Shown here: positions 34,029-44,284 of the stretch, piece after piece | Layout of the letters: the number at the start of each line of letters is the position of its first letter | Numbering within the stretch: position 1 is the stretch's first letter | Source of the DNA: CAZTHK01 sp964613215 | Lineage (GTDB): Bacteria; Krumholzibacteriota; Krumholzibacteriia; Krumholzibacteriales; CAZTHK01 | NCBI GenBank assembly: GCA_964613215.1 | Contig: CAZTHK010000008.1 | Span: 1 to 64,000, forward strand | Direction of reading: 5' to 3' | DNA: 64,000 bases | Position numbers and translations under genes: made by a program | The notes under the pieces: generated by a model | What the model was told of the DNA's origin: nothing | The model's input: only the letters and a program-made list of their open reading frames with translations | Databases searched by the model: none

Positions 34029-37000
34029 GTTTCCCCCGCACCCGCGGGGATAGACCCTGTCTATGAATTTTTTTATCGCTGACTTAGGCGTTTCCCCCGC
34101 ACCCGCGGGGATAGACCGTTATCAGTATGTCAGGCAGAGCCCAGAGACGTGTTTCCCCCGCACCCGCGGGGATAGACCTAGCACCGAGATGAATCTGCAG
34201 GAAATTTTTTAGTTTCCCCCGCACCCGCGGGGATAGACCTTCGGAGATGAAGAGATAATGATAGCGCAAAGCGTTTCCCCCGCACCCGCGGGGATAGACC
34301 GTGGCGGGGGTATCTATGTCGATCTTTGAATAAGTTTCCCCCGCACCCGCGGGGATAGACCCAGAGGAGGAGAAGCAGGAAACTGTAAAGACAAGTTTCC
34401 CCCGCACCCGCGGGGATAGACCCATGTTGATTGATGCAGCAGTCCATGAGCTTATGTTTCCCCCGCACCCGCGGGGATAGACCNNNNNNNNNNNNNNNNN
34501 NNNNNNNNNNNNNNNNNNNNNNNNNNNNNNNNNNNNNNNNNNNNNNNNNNNNNNNNNNNNNNNNNNNNNNNNNNNNNNNNNNNATGTTTCCCCCGCACCC
34601 GCGGGGATAGACCTCTCCCAGCTGCCATCTTTCCATGTACTCCTCTGTTTCCCCCGCACCCGCGGGGATAGACCCAGTCTGAATCTCGACTGACAGGTCG
34701 GTAGGGCGTTTCCCCCGCACCCGCGGGGATAGACCTTAAATAAGGCGCTTTTCGCTTTTTTAAATAAGGTTTCCCCCGCACCCGCGGGGATAGACCCGCA
34801 CGGCGTATTTATGTAACAATGGCAGATATGTTTCCCCCGCACCCGCGGGGATAGACCTTTGCCAACTGGCGGAAAATTTCCACCAGTTGGGTTTCCCCCG
34901 CACCCGCGGGGATAGACCTTTTATGCGCTGATCGCTCCCGGATGGACCAACGTTTCCCCCGCACCCGCGGGGATAGACCGCCTTTCGGGAAGAATATCTG
35001 GCGCTGCGGAAGGTTTCCCCCGCACCCGCGGGGATAGACCCGAGACAATACGAGATTACCATCAACACCGCCAGTTTCCCCCGCACCCGCGGGGATAGAC
35101 CTTATTCCAATTTCTGGGTTGAACCTGACACTACGTTTCCCCCGCACCCGCGGGGATAGACCGTTTGGAGAGAGTTTTATCAGGCAGACCTGGCAGTTTC
35201 CCCCGCACCCGCGGGGATAGACCCGATCTTCTTAGCGGAGAACAGAGTACTATAACGTTTCCCCCGCACCCGCGGGGATAGACCCCATACAATATCGGCG
35301 TTGTTTTACTTAATGGCGTTTCCCCCGCACCCGCGGGGATAGACCTGGGATAAGGAAAGAAGGGGGTTCACCCTTAAAGTTTCCCCCGCACCCGCGGGGA
35401 TAGACCCTGGTGAGCTTTCTGACATAGGTGACTACTGGGGTTTCCCCCGCACCCGCGGGGATAGACCCCCTGATCCAACCAAATATATCCCTGCTAGACA
35501 GTTTCCCCCGCACCCGCGGGGATAGACCCGGGGATAAGAAAAAGCTGGTAGAGCTTGCCGTGTTTCCCCCGCACCCGCGGGGATAGACCCTATTACTTAC
35601 AAATAAGTTTTATATTTTCACAGTTTCCCCCGCACCCGCGGGGATAGACCCCACAACAATCACATTTAACATTAAACCTATGAGTTTCCCCCGCACCCGC
35701 GGGGATAGACCTTTACAGATGGAGGAGTGAATGATGGATAAACAGTTTCCCCCGCACCCGCGGGGATAGACCTGGATGCGATGTATCGCATGTATAAGCA
35801 TAAGGGTTTCCCCCGCACCCGCGGGGATAGACCCTTTGTCAGCTGGTCGAGAAGCTTCCCTCCTTCGTTTCCCCCGCACCCGCGGGGATAGACCTCAAAC
35901 GCGGGCTTTTCTGTTTATCCATCATTCGTTTCCCCCGCACCCGCGGGGATAGACCGTTATAAAACTACTCCATATAACATTTACATATGTTTCCCCCGCA
36001 CCCGCGGGGATAGACCGTGATAATTTTAATATAATACTGAGATTTAAAGGTTTCCCCCGCACCCGCGGGGATAGACCTTAAATTTTGATGATCAAATTGA
36101 AGAAGGGAGAGTTTCCCCCGCACCCGCGGGGATAGACCCCGGATAGGTATAAGTAAAGGTACAATAATATAGTTTCCCCCGCACCCGCGGGGATAGACCT
36201 TCACTATACGGCAAATTTGCAACTGGTACAGGGTTTCCCCCGCACCCGCGGGGATAGACCTATTATATTAAGATTTAAAGAGATTGATGATTAGTTTCCC
36301 CCGCACCCGCGGGGATAGACCCTCCAGGCGATCACGATTGGGGGGGCGGCTCCCGTTTCCCCCGCACCCGCGGGGATAGACCTGATTATTTAGAAGAATG
36401 AAATAATTACTTGAGGTTTCCCCCGCACCCGCGGGGATAGACCTTATTCATTGATGATTTTGAAGGAGTATCTGTAGTTTCCCCCGCACCCGCGGGGATA
36501 GACCGTCAAAACGGCCTTGATTGTCGAAGATATTAAGGTTTCCCCCGCACCCGCGGGGATAGACCCTATTAACTGAAATAAAAATATGTAAATATTGTGT
36601 TTCCCCCGCACCCGCGGGGATAGACCTCGACCTGGGTAAGGAAACAGGGATCGCCATGCGTTTCCCCCGCACCCGCGGGGATAGACCCGGTAATTTATAT
36701 CCGTTTCCCTTCTACTCCCGGTTTCCCCCGCACCCGCGGGGATAGACCTGGGAGTTCCTCGATAATAAAACATACATTCCTGTTTCCCCCGCACCCGCGG
36801 GGATAGACCTGCAGGTGAAACAAACAATGAATAGTCATTACTGTTTCCCCCGCACCCGCGGGGATAGACCTTTTGTATCTAATATATCGCTTAGGATATT
36901 ATCGTTTCCCCCGCACCCGCGGGGATAGACCCTCCAGTTGTGGCATCATATACATGATTTTTAAGTTTCCCCCGCACCCGCGGGGATAGACCCTGGTAAA

Positions 37001-40000
37001 CATTGATGTCGGTTTGATGCATTGTGTTTCCCCCGCACCCGCGGGGATAGACCTTGGAATACACTATTATAGTAATGGAAATATTCGTTTCCCCCGCACC
37101 CGCGGGGATAGACCTGGGAGTATGCTTTTATATTATTTGGGATACTTGTTTCCCCCGCACCCGCGGGGATAGACCGTATCTGTAGCGGTAGTTTTATCAG
37201 CTTTTTCAGTTTCCCCCGCACCCGCGGGGATAGACCCAATAGACGTTCCTTTAACTTATATTCCACCTTGTTTCCCCCGCACCCGCGGGGATAGACCTAA
37301 GATACCTTTACCATCATCGAAAAACTCTATGTTTCCCCCGCACCCGCGGGGATAGACCTGGAGTATTATTTTGAAGTGCAATAGGTGATGAGTTTCCCCC
37401 GCACCCGCGGGGATAGACCCTATCAAAAATATCTCCAAAGTATCCCATAATTGTTTCCCCCGCACCCGCGGGGATAGACCGTTCGTAGTCAGTAACACCT
37501 GGAACAATATCTGGTTTCCCCCGCACCCGCGGGGATAGACCTTAGCGAAAAATGTTCTGGTTTCGTTTTTGAGTGTTTCCCCCGCACCCGCGGGGATAGA
37601 CCCTTCATTCCAGCGCATAATCAAAAAAGCGAGACGTTTCCCCCGCACCCGCGGGGATAGACCGGGAAGATGGACAAGGACGGGAATATCAACAAGGTTT
37701 CCCCCGCACCCGCGGGGATAGACCTTGCGAAGAACAGAACGGTTTCGGCTACTATAAGTTTCCCCCGCACCCGCGGGGATAGACCCCTACCACGTCCTCC
37801 CGCATGGAGGCGGGTTGTGTTTCCCCCGCACCCGCGGGGATAGACCGAGAACAATTCCCCTCTCTGAGAAGGAAGATATGTTTCCCCCGCACCCGCGGGG
37901 ATAGACCGTGTTTGTTATTACGAAGTATTTGCAGGGGAAGGTTTCCCCCGCACCCGCGGGGATAGACCCGTAACCAACAACAGCTGCTCCCCCTACTGGA
38001 GGTTTCCCCCGCACCCGCGGGGATAGACCGTAACCACTGATTATGTGATCAAGGAGGTGAACGTTTCCCCCGCACCCGCGGGGATAGACCCCTTATTCTC
38101 AATCCCTCAGTATATTTACTTATGTTTCCCCCGCACCCGCGGGGATAGACCGTCGACGGGAAGCTTCTACCGAAGGAGGAAGAGGTTTCCCCCGCACCCG
38201 CGGGGATAGACCCGAACCGGTTGAATTTGAGGTAGGCACCAGGGGGTTTCCCCCGCACCCGCGGGGATAGACCCCATTTTTTCTGAGATGCTCTCTCATG
38301 TAAAAGGTTTCCCCCGCACCCGCGGGGATAGACCCTTTTCCATGTAGCATTTCTCCATTTCGGAGATGTTTCCCCCGCACCCGCGGGGATAGACCCAGTG
38401 CAAAGGGGCATGGCAGGATTGAGATGAAGTTTCCCCCGCACCCGCGGGGATAGACCTGAAACATTTTATTTCAAAGAGCGAGATAATGGGTTTCCCCCGC
38501 ACCCGCGGGGATAGACCCTATAGACTTCGGCACCGTGGCGATCTTAGACGGTTTCCCCCGCACCCGCGGGGATAGACCGCGAAGCGAGATATTTCGCAGA
38601 GTCTGCTGCCAGTTTCCCCCGCACCCGCGGGGATAGACCTTATCCTAAACCATACTTTCCTGTTAATGGAGGGTTTCCCCCGCACCCGCGGGGATAGACC
38701 GTCCATAGTCTGGTTCCCGCCTGCGCCACTATCGTTTCCCCCGCACCCGCGGGGATAGACCGGTTTAAAACATGCTCTTTAAAATATTTTAATAGTTTCC
38801 CCCGCACCCGCGGGGATAGACCCCGATGCATAGAAGTCTTCCAAGTCTTCTGCAGGTTTCCCCCGTACCCGCGGGGATAGACCTCCTGATCAATTCGAGA
38901 TTCTCTGCTTCATGCCGTTTCCCCCGCACCCGCGGGGATAGACCCACGATGGAACGTTAATTGTTTTTGTAAGAAATGTTTCCCCCGCACCCGCGGGGAT
39001 AGACCGCGCAAAATCAAGATAGAGGAGCGATGAAGGACGTTTCCCCCGCACCCGCGGGGATAGACCGTATCCAGATGTTATGTGTAATAATTTACCTAAG
39101 TTTCCCCCGCACCCGCGGGGATAGACCTGAACTATGGATAATTTATTGAACATTAAACAAGTTTCCCCCGCACCCGCGGGGATAGACCCCACTTAAAGCA
39201 GATGGCGCATAGACCATCATGGTTTCCCCCGCACCCGCGGGGATAGACCTTGTCAGGCGCAAGGGCTGGCAATCTGTTTTTGGTTTCCCCCGCACCCGCG
39301 GGGATAGACCCTGATGGATAGCTCAATTGTTGACGCGGTGAAGGTTTCCCCCGCACCCGCGGGGATAGACCTTGATGGATAGTTCCATTGTGGACGCAGT
39401 CCGGGTTTCCCCCGCACCCGCGGGGATAGACCCGACATCCAGCGCCGGGAATTTGTTACCGAGATGTTTCCCCCGCACCCGCGGGGATAGACCGTACAGC
39501 ATCCATCCGCCTATGGATAAACGGGGGTTTCCCCCGCACCCGCGGGGATAGACCGAGCAAGCCTTGTTCCCCGGTCCGTAACCAGTCGTTTCCCCCGCAC
39601 CCGCGGGGATAGACCCTTGCACCGACCGTATACAGAGTCTGCCTTTTGTTTCCCCCGCACCCGCGGGGATAGACCCCAAACAAACAGCTGCTCCCCCTAA
39701 TGTCGGAGGTTTCCCCCGTACCCGCGGGGATAGACCGTGGCATCAGAGGCGTATTTAATCATGGAGCCAGTTTCCCCCGTACCCGCGGGGATAGACCTGA
39801 TTATAAACGTTCAAAGATGGCTCACTTGTAGTTTCCCCCATACCCGCGGGGATAGACCCATCAGCTTTGGGGCAGGCGAGCTTGCCACCGAGTTTCCCCC
39901 GTACCCGCGGGGATAGACCCTTTTCTGCTCTTCCAAATCTTCCGGCTCCATCGTTTCCCCCGTACCCGCGGGGATAGACCTTGGGAAAAAAGACGCAGGA

Positions 40001-40163
40001 GGGAAAACTCCGGGTTTCCCCCGCACCCGCGGGGATAGACCTGGATATGTCCGGTGTGTGGTAGTGAGTTTAGGGTTTCCCCCGCACCCGCGGGGATAGA
40101 CCTGATAAAACATACATTCCTGATATTGTAAATCAGTTTCCCCCGCACCCGCGGGGATAGACC
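34029..40163 (+). CRISPR. Subtype I-E CRISPR array with 100 visible repeats
   Basis: Repeats are 28 nt: they begin GTTTCCCCCG, hold the perfect stem CCCCGC-ACCC-GCGGGG and end GATAGACC. The spacing is 61 bases with 33-nt spacers, apart from one 32-nt spacer before 39648. I count eight repeats before the 100-N gap and 92 after it, with 98 complete spacers. Variant repeats, in which the C after CCCCG becomes T (a G-U pair in the stem), occur at 38856, 39709, 39770, 39892 and 39953; the one at 39831 has A and T. The last three repeats are again standard. By my reading, no spacer starts with A. The last repeat directly abuts the 40-bp repeat at 40164. Transcribed from the leader, it gives crRNAs cut by Cas6e for Cascade. 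Confidence 0.98.
34484..34583. other. Assembly gap of 100 Ns inside the CRISPR array
   Basis: Exactly 100 Ns follow a complete repeat, and the sequence resumes with the last two bases of an unseen spacer. The distance between flanking repeats (130) is not a multiple of 61, so the gap size is a placeholder. The number of missing spacers is unknown. Confidence 0.97.
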
Positions 40164-40203
40164 CCCCCAGTTCCGACGTCGGAACTGATATTATGTTAAC
40201 CAA
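40164..40203. repeat. 40-bp direct repeat with 18-bp palindrome, right copy
   Basis: Identical to the copy at 24899-24938 and in the same orientation. It begins at the base after the last CRISPR repeat; two further Cs at the junction belong to the end of that repeat, so the exact border is ambiguous by two bases. The palindrome AGTTCCGACGTCGGAACT is at 40169-40186. Confidence 0.9.
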
Positions 40204-40470
40204 TGTCGTGATAGTTACATTTCATAGCACATTACCGCTGACTGCGATTTCTTGCTGTTAACACTATATTGATTTTTTAAACTGCAGAACTAATAGTCCA
40301 GTCAATATAAAGGGTAGTGTTGAGTGTGCTGGATTGATGTTGCGGCGGATATACATAATTGACAATTTTTCCAGATTATACTGGACTTAGCGGCAATCCT
40401 GCTCAATAATCTCATAACGTGAAGGGCTTTCTACGGGATATGCGAATAACTTGATTCTTCTGCAGTTAGA
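40204..40470. other. Intergenic region after the CRISPR block
   Basis: About 270 AT-rich bases with no supportable gene. No clear promoter hexamers or ribosome-binding site precede the next gene. Confidence 0.4.
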
Positions 40471-42573
40471 ATGAGCGGTGTGAAGCAAAAGACGGCACGT
40501 TTATATCTCTATGCTTTTCTGGTCATAGCCTTCGGCGGGCTGTTTCTTCAGTTCCTTTCCATGGGACCGCTTAGGGACAGCATGTGGGGTTTTCACTTCT
40601 ATGCTTTCCTGAATCCCGTATTCATGCTGTTAAGTGCCGCAGTAGTAATTCTGACCGCCATAAAACTGCTTCCCGCTGCCGGCGGAAAGAGCTCACCGGA
40701 GAGCCGGATGGACTTTCTGGAAAGACGTCCCATGATGTGGGCGGTTTGCCTGGCCCTGCTCTGCGGCTTGGCCTTCTGGCTGCTCCGCTCCCGTCAGCTC
40801 TTCCTGGGAGACGCCCTCCCCCTTACCCTGAATCTGCCGGAGGGGCAGGACTTCCATCCCCGGCAACCCCTTACCATGTGGCTGCAGCATCTTCTCTACC
40901 GCTACATAGGACCACTGATCAGCGGTGAGGGAGCAGCCGGACCGGATATGGCAAAACGGGCGGTCTCCCTGGGCAGTGTGACGGCCGGTGTTCTCTTCGC
41001 CCTGACCGCTGTTGCCGCAGGTCGTCTGCTGGTACGCCGGACCGGCCACCCTCCTGGAACAGCCTGGCTCGCCGCACTGATTCTTTTATCCCAGGGATAT
41101 GCTCAACTCTTCTTCGGATACGTGGAGAACTACACCTATTTCGCCCTGGCACTGGGAATCTACCTGTACACCTCACTGCGTTTTACGGAGGGTAGATCCC
41201 GCCTGCTCCTGCCCGGCCTGGCCCTTATCCTGGCGGTGGTCCTCCATCTATCTGCCGCAGTTCTGCTGCCATCATTTCTTATTCTGATGCTGTGGGCGCT
41301 GAAAGATCCGGAGAGAAGAAGAGGAGCCCTTATCGATCTGGGTATCTGTGCGGTGGCATTCATTGCAGTTCACCTGATACTGGTCGGTTTCCGGGAATAC
41401 AACCTTCCTGCTTCCCTGATGGATGTATCGGTCCTGGCAATGGTCAGGAGGGAGGAATTTATCTCCGGCTACCTGATGTCGGGAAGGCACCTGCTGGATT
41501 TCTTCAATCAGCAGTTCATGATCGGACCCTTCGCCCTGTTCCTCTTCATCCCTGCCACTTATATTGCCCTGAGAAGACCGGACCGCCGGAACATCGCCAC
41601 CATATTTCTCCTCACCGCAGGGTGGACATACTTTGCGGTCAGCCTGATGGCGGGCGACTCCAATCTGGGCTACTCCCGCAACTGGGATCTGACCGCTCCG
41701 GCGGGGATATGCTTTACCATGGCGGCTCTCTATCTGATGTTTCAGCATATTTCACCCTCCCGGAGGCGAATGGGAGGGCTGCTGGCATTTGCCCTGTTAG
41801 TATCTGTCTTGCAGCTGGCCCCCAGGGTATGGATAAATAATCACGAAAAACTGGCCCTGGATCGTTTCAAAACACTATCCCTGGGGCTGGGGCGCACCGA
41901 GGTGACTGTGGCAAACTGGTACATCAGGAACAACCGTCCAGGGCTGGCAGTCCAGTGGCTCAAAAGGGCGCTCCGGGAGAACCCTGACAACGGCCCTGCT
42001 TACGCCTTCCTGGGAATGATTCTGACCCGGCAGGACCGGTACGAAGAGGCCAGGGAGGCATACTCCAGAGCGGTCAGCCTGAGACCGGACAAGGTGGATT
42101 ACCGGAACAATTATATGATGACCCTGCTAGAGCTGGAAAGGGACCGGGAAGCTCTGGAACAGCTCAAGAAGCTGACCGCCATGAAACCGGAGAGGGAGAA
42201 ATACTGGGAGCTTATGGCCGACCTTCTCACCCGCCTGGGGCGCACCGCCGAACTCGAAACGGTCCACCGCAGGCTTCTTCAGTTCAACCTGGACAGGCTT
42301 AAATCAGACCCGGACAATGAGATAATCAATGTCAGGGCAGGTACATATCTGATGCTGCTGGGAAGGGAGGAGGAGGCACTGGAGAGATTCCGCCGGGCCC
42401 TGCGTACCAATCCGGAGTCAATGGCGGGGCTGTTCAACATGGGATCGGCCCTGGTCAATATGGGCAGGATGGAAGAGGCCAGGCCGCTGCTGAAGAAATT
42501 CATCCGGCTTTATCCCGATCATCCCAGAGCTGATTGGGCCAGGGAGCAACTCCGGGCAATTCCCCGGGAATAA
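40471..42573 (+). CDS. Multi-pass membrane protein with C-terminal TPR domain
   Basis: A 700-residue protein. The first ~455 residues contain about ten to twelve hydrophobic helices with short loops and resemble GT-C glycosyltransferase-like or DUF2723-like membrane domains; the conserved catalytic acid in the first loop is not evident. Residues ~475-700 are tandem TPR repeats (for example NPDNGPAYAFLGMILTRQDR and NPESMAGLFNMGSALVNMGR). Such membrane-TPR proteins may act in surface glycan or protein assembly, with the TPR part as a docking surface. It is monocistronic and convergent with the M16 gene. Function is unknown. Confidence 0.8.
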   Translation: MSGVKQKTARLYLYAFLVIAFGGLFLQFLSMGPLRDSMWGFHFYAFLNPVFMLLSAAVVILTAIKLLPAAGGKSSPESRMDFLERRPMMWAVCLALLCGLAFWLLRSRQLFLGDALPLTLNLPEGQDFHPRQPLTMWLQHLLYRYIGPLISGEGAAGPDMAKRAVSLGSVTAGVLFALTAVAAGRLLVRRTGHPPGTAWLAALILLSQGYAQLFFGYVENYTYFALALGIYLYTSLRFTEGRSRLLLPGLALILAVVLHLSAAVLLPSFLILMLWALKDPERRRGALIDLGICAVAFIAVHLILVGFREYNLPASLMDVSVLAMVRREEFISGYLMSGRHLLDFFNQQFMIGPFALFLFIPATYIALRRPDRRNIATIFLLTAGWTYFAVSLMAGDSNLGYSRNWDLTAPAGICFTMAALYLMFQHISPSRRRMGGLLAFALLVSVLQLAPRVWINNHEKLALDRFKTLSLGLGRTEVTVANWYIRNNRPGLAVQWLKRALRENPDNGPAYAFLGMILTRQDRYEEAREAYSRAVSLRPDKVDYRNNYMMTLLELERDREALEQLKKLTAMKPEREKYWELMADLLTRLGRTAELETVHRRLLQFNLDRLKSDPDNEIINVRAGTYLMLLGREEEALERFRRALRTNPESMAGLFNMGSALVNMGRMEEARPLLKKFIRLYPDHPRADWAREQLRAIPRE

Positions 42574-42623
42574 AACCAATTTTTATAAATGTACAATATA
42601 TAAGAGAGGTGCAAAATAGTTGC

Positions 42624-44069
42624 CTAATACAGTTCGTCCATATCCCTGATTGTGATATCCCCCAGTCCCTCCATCTGATCTGCGGTTTCCTGATAGTTGG
42701 TCAGTATCACCATGGGACAGTTGCAGGGGCAGAAAAATCTCTCTGCAGCCTGCCGTACATCCTCCCTGCTTACCCGGTTGACTGCGGCATTATAATTCTC
42801 CACGAAATTCTCATTCAGGTTATAGAAATTGATCCGGGCCAGCCATCCTGCCACATCCATACTGGTTTCTGCCCGGAAGGGAAACAGGCCGCAGAGATAG
42901 CGGGCAGCCTTATCCAGCTCCTCCTCACTCACTGTTTCGTTTCTTATTCTTTCCAGCTGGGTCAGGGCAACATCTATGGTTTCCCTCAGAGTGCTGTGCT
43001 TGGTATAGGTGTAAACGCTGAAATACCCTCCCCATCTGAAACGGCTGAGATAGCTCCCTGCTCCGTAGGAGAGCCCCCTCTTCACCCTTATCTCTTCCAT
43101 CAGGCGGGAGGTGAATCCTCCGCCCAGGATAGTATTAGCCACCAGCAGGGGAAAGTAATGAGAGGATCCTCTGCCAATAGCAATATTTCCTGTTCTTATC
43201 TGGCTCTGGGTGACATCCCGCCGGTTGATGACCAGAATCTTTCTCTTCCCGCCATCATGCATATTTATTAACAGTGAATCGATATCCTCTTCTACCCTTT
43301 TCCCCTTCCAGTTTCCGAATATCTCGCCTGCTGATTTTATTATATCTTCTGTTTCTATATCGCCTGCCACCGCCAGCACACTGCCCTCCGGGCGGTAGTG
43401 CTTGTGATAGAAACCTGTTATCTCCTCCCGGCTTATACCCTCCACTGTACTGCGGTAACCATCCACCGGATCGGAGTAGGGATGTCCCCCCAGCAAAAAA
43501 CTCCTGAATTCCCTGGAAGCCAGGGAATAGGGACTCTCCCTGCCGGATTCTATATCCGCCAGAATAATACTGCGCTGCTGTTCGATCTCTTCCGGGAAAA
43601 AACGGGGGGCTCTTACCATCTTACCCGCAAGTTTCAGGGCCGTGGATATATCTTCACTGAGAAAGTCTCCCCTAACCACGGCAAAATCACTCCCTGCACT
43701 GACAGTAAGCTCACCTCCAACCCCGGCTATTGCGCCGGATATCTCCTCCGCACCCATATCACCGGCTCCCTTGTCCAGCAGCCGGGCGGTGTAACTGGCC
43801 AGCCCTTCCCTGCCCGGGGGATCGAAAACCGAACCGGCCGGTATTACCAGCATGAAGGAGACCAGGGGCACCTCGTGCATCTCCACCACACTGACCGCCA
43901 GCCCGTTATCCAGGGTCACATCCCGGCGGGGGGGGAGTTTTACCGGTATGGTTTCTACAGGCAATTCCTTATCTCCGGGCGGTTCACTCCCGGCCGGGTT
44001 GGGGAGGAATAAGCAAAGGCCTGTGGATATGAGAGCCGGTATGATTATATACATCAACCATCTTCTCAT
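42624..44069 (-). CDS. M16-family peptidase-like protein, inactive partner
   Basis: A 481-residue exported protein with an N-terminal signal (~1-28). It has the pitrilysin/insulinase-like M16 fold: DNGLAVSVVEMHEVPLVSF at the start, GYRSTVEGISREEITGFYHKHYRP and the R-Y pair region RVKRGLSYGAGSYL. At the place of the zinc motif HxxEH it reads GLASYTARLLDKGA, so it cannot bind catalytic zinc. In M16B pairs an active and an inactive subunit form a heterodimer, the inactive one contributing the R-Y substrate grip. The active gene lies 215 bases upstream. Confidence 0.9.
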   Translation of the reverse strand: MRRWLMYIIIPALISTGLCLFLPNPAGSEPPGDKELPVETIPVKLPPRRDVTLDNGLAVSVVEMHEVPLVSFMLVIPAGSVFDPPGREGLASYTARLLDKGAGDMGAEEISGAIAGVGGELTVSAGSDFAVVRGDFLSEDISTALKLAGKMVRAPRFFPEEIEQQRSIILADIESGRESPYSLASREFRSFLLGGHPYSDPVDGYRSTVEGISREEITGFYHKHYRPEGSVLAVAGDIETEDIIKSAGEIFGNWKGKRVEEDIDSLLINMHDGGKRKILVINRRDVTQSQIRTGNIAIGRGSSHYFPLLVANTILGGGFTSRLMEEIRVKRGLSYGAGSYLSRFRWGGYFSVYTYTKHSTLRETIDVALTQLERIRNETVSEEELDKAARYLCGLFPFRAETSMDVAGWLARINFYNLNENFVENYNAAVNRVSREDVRQAAERFFCPCNCPMVILTNYQETADQMEGLGDITIRDMDELY

Positions 44070-44284
44070 TAGAGTCTATTCTCCCTGTTGATATTGCCGT
44101 AGCTTCCGGAAAAGTTCCTGCACTCCCTTCAGAATATCCCTTCTGCCTCCGGGGTTGAATAACTTAACCTCCCCTCTGATCATTCTCCCGGCAGTCAGCT
44201 AATCACTCAATGCAATGCCGGCCCGAAGCAGGGTTGCATATGATGATTGGAGCAGATGAATTTCTCTAACAGCCCAATCAGCAG

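Noticed and set aside
34084..40203. Many minus-strand open frames with repeated SIPAGAGET, YPRGCGGN and LSPRVRGK
   Set aside because: They are three-frame readings of the CRISPR repeat and its spacers. The period and the conserved 28-nt unit show an array, not protein genes.
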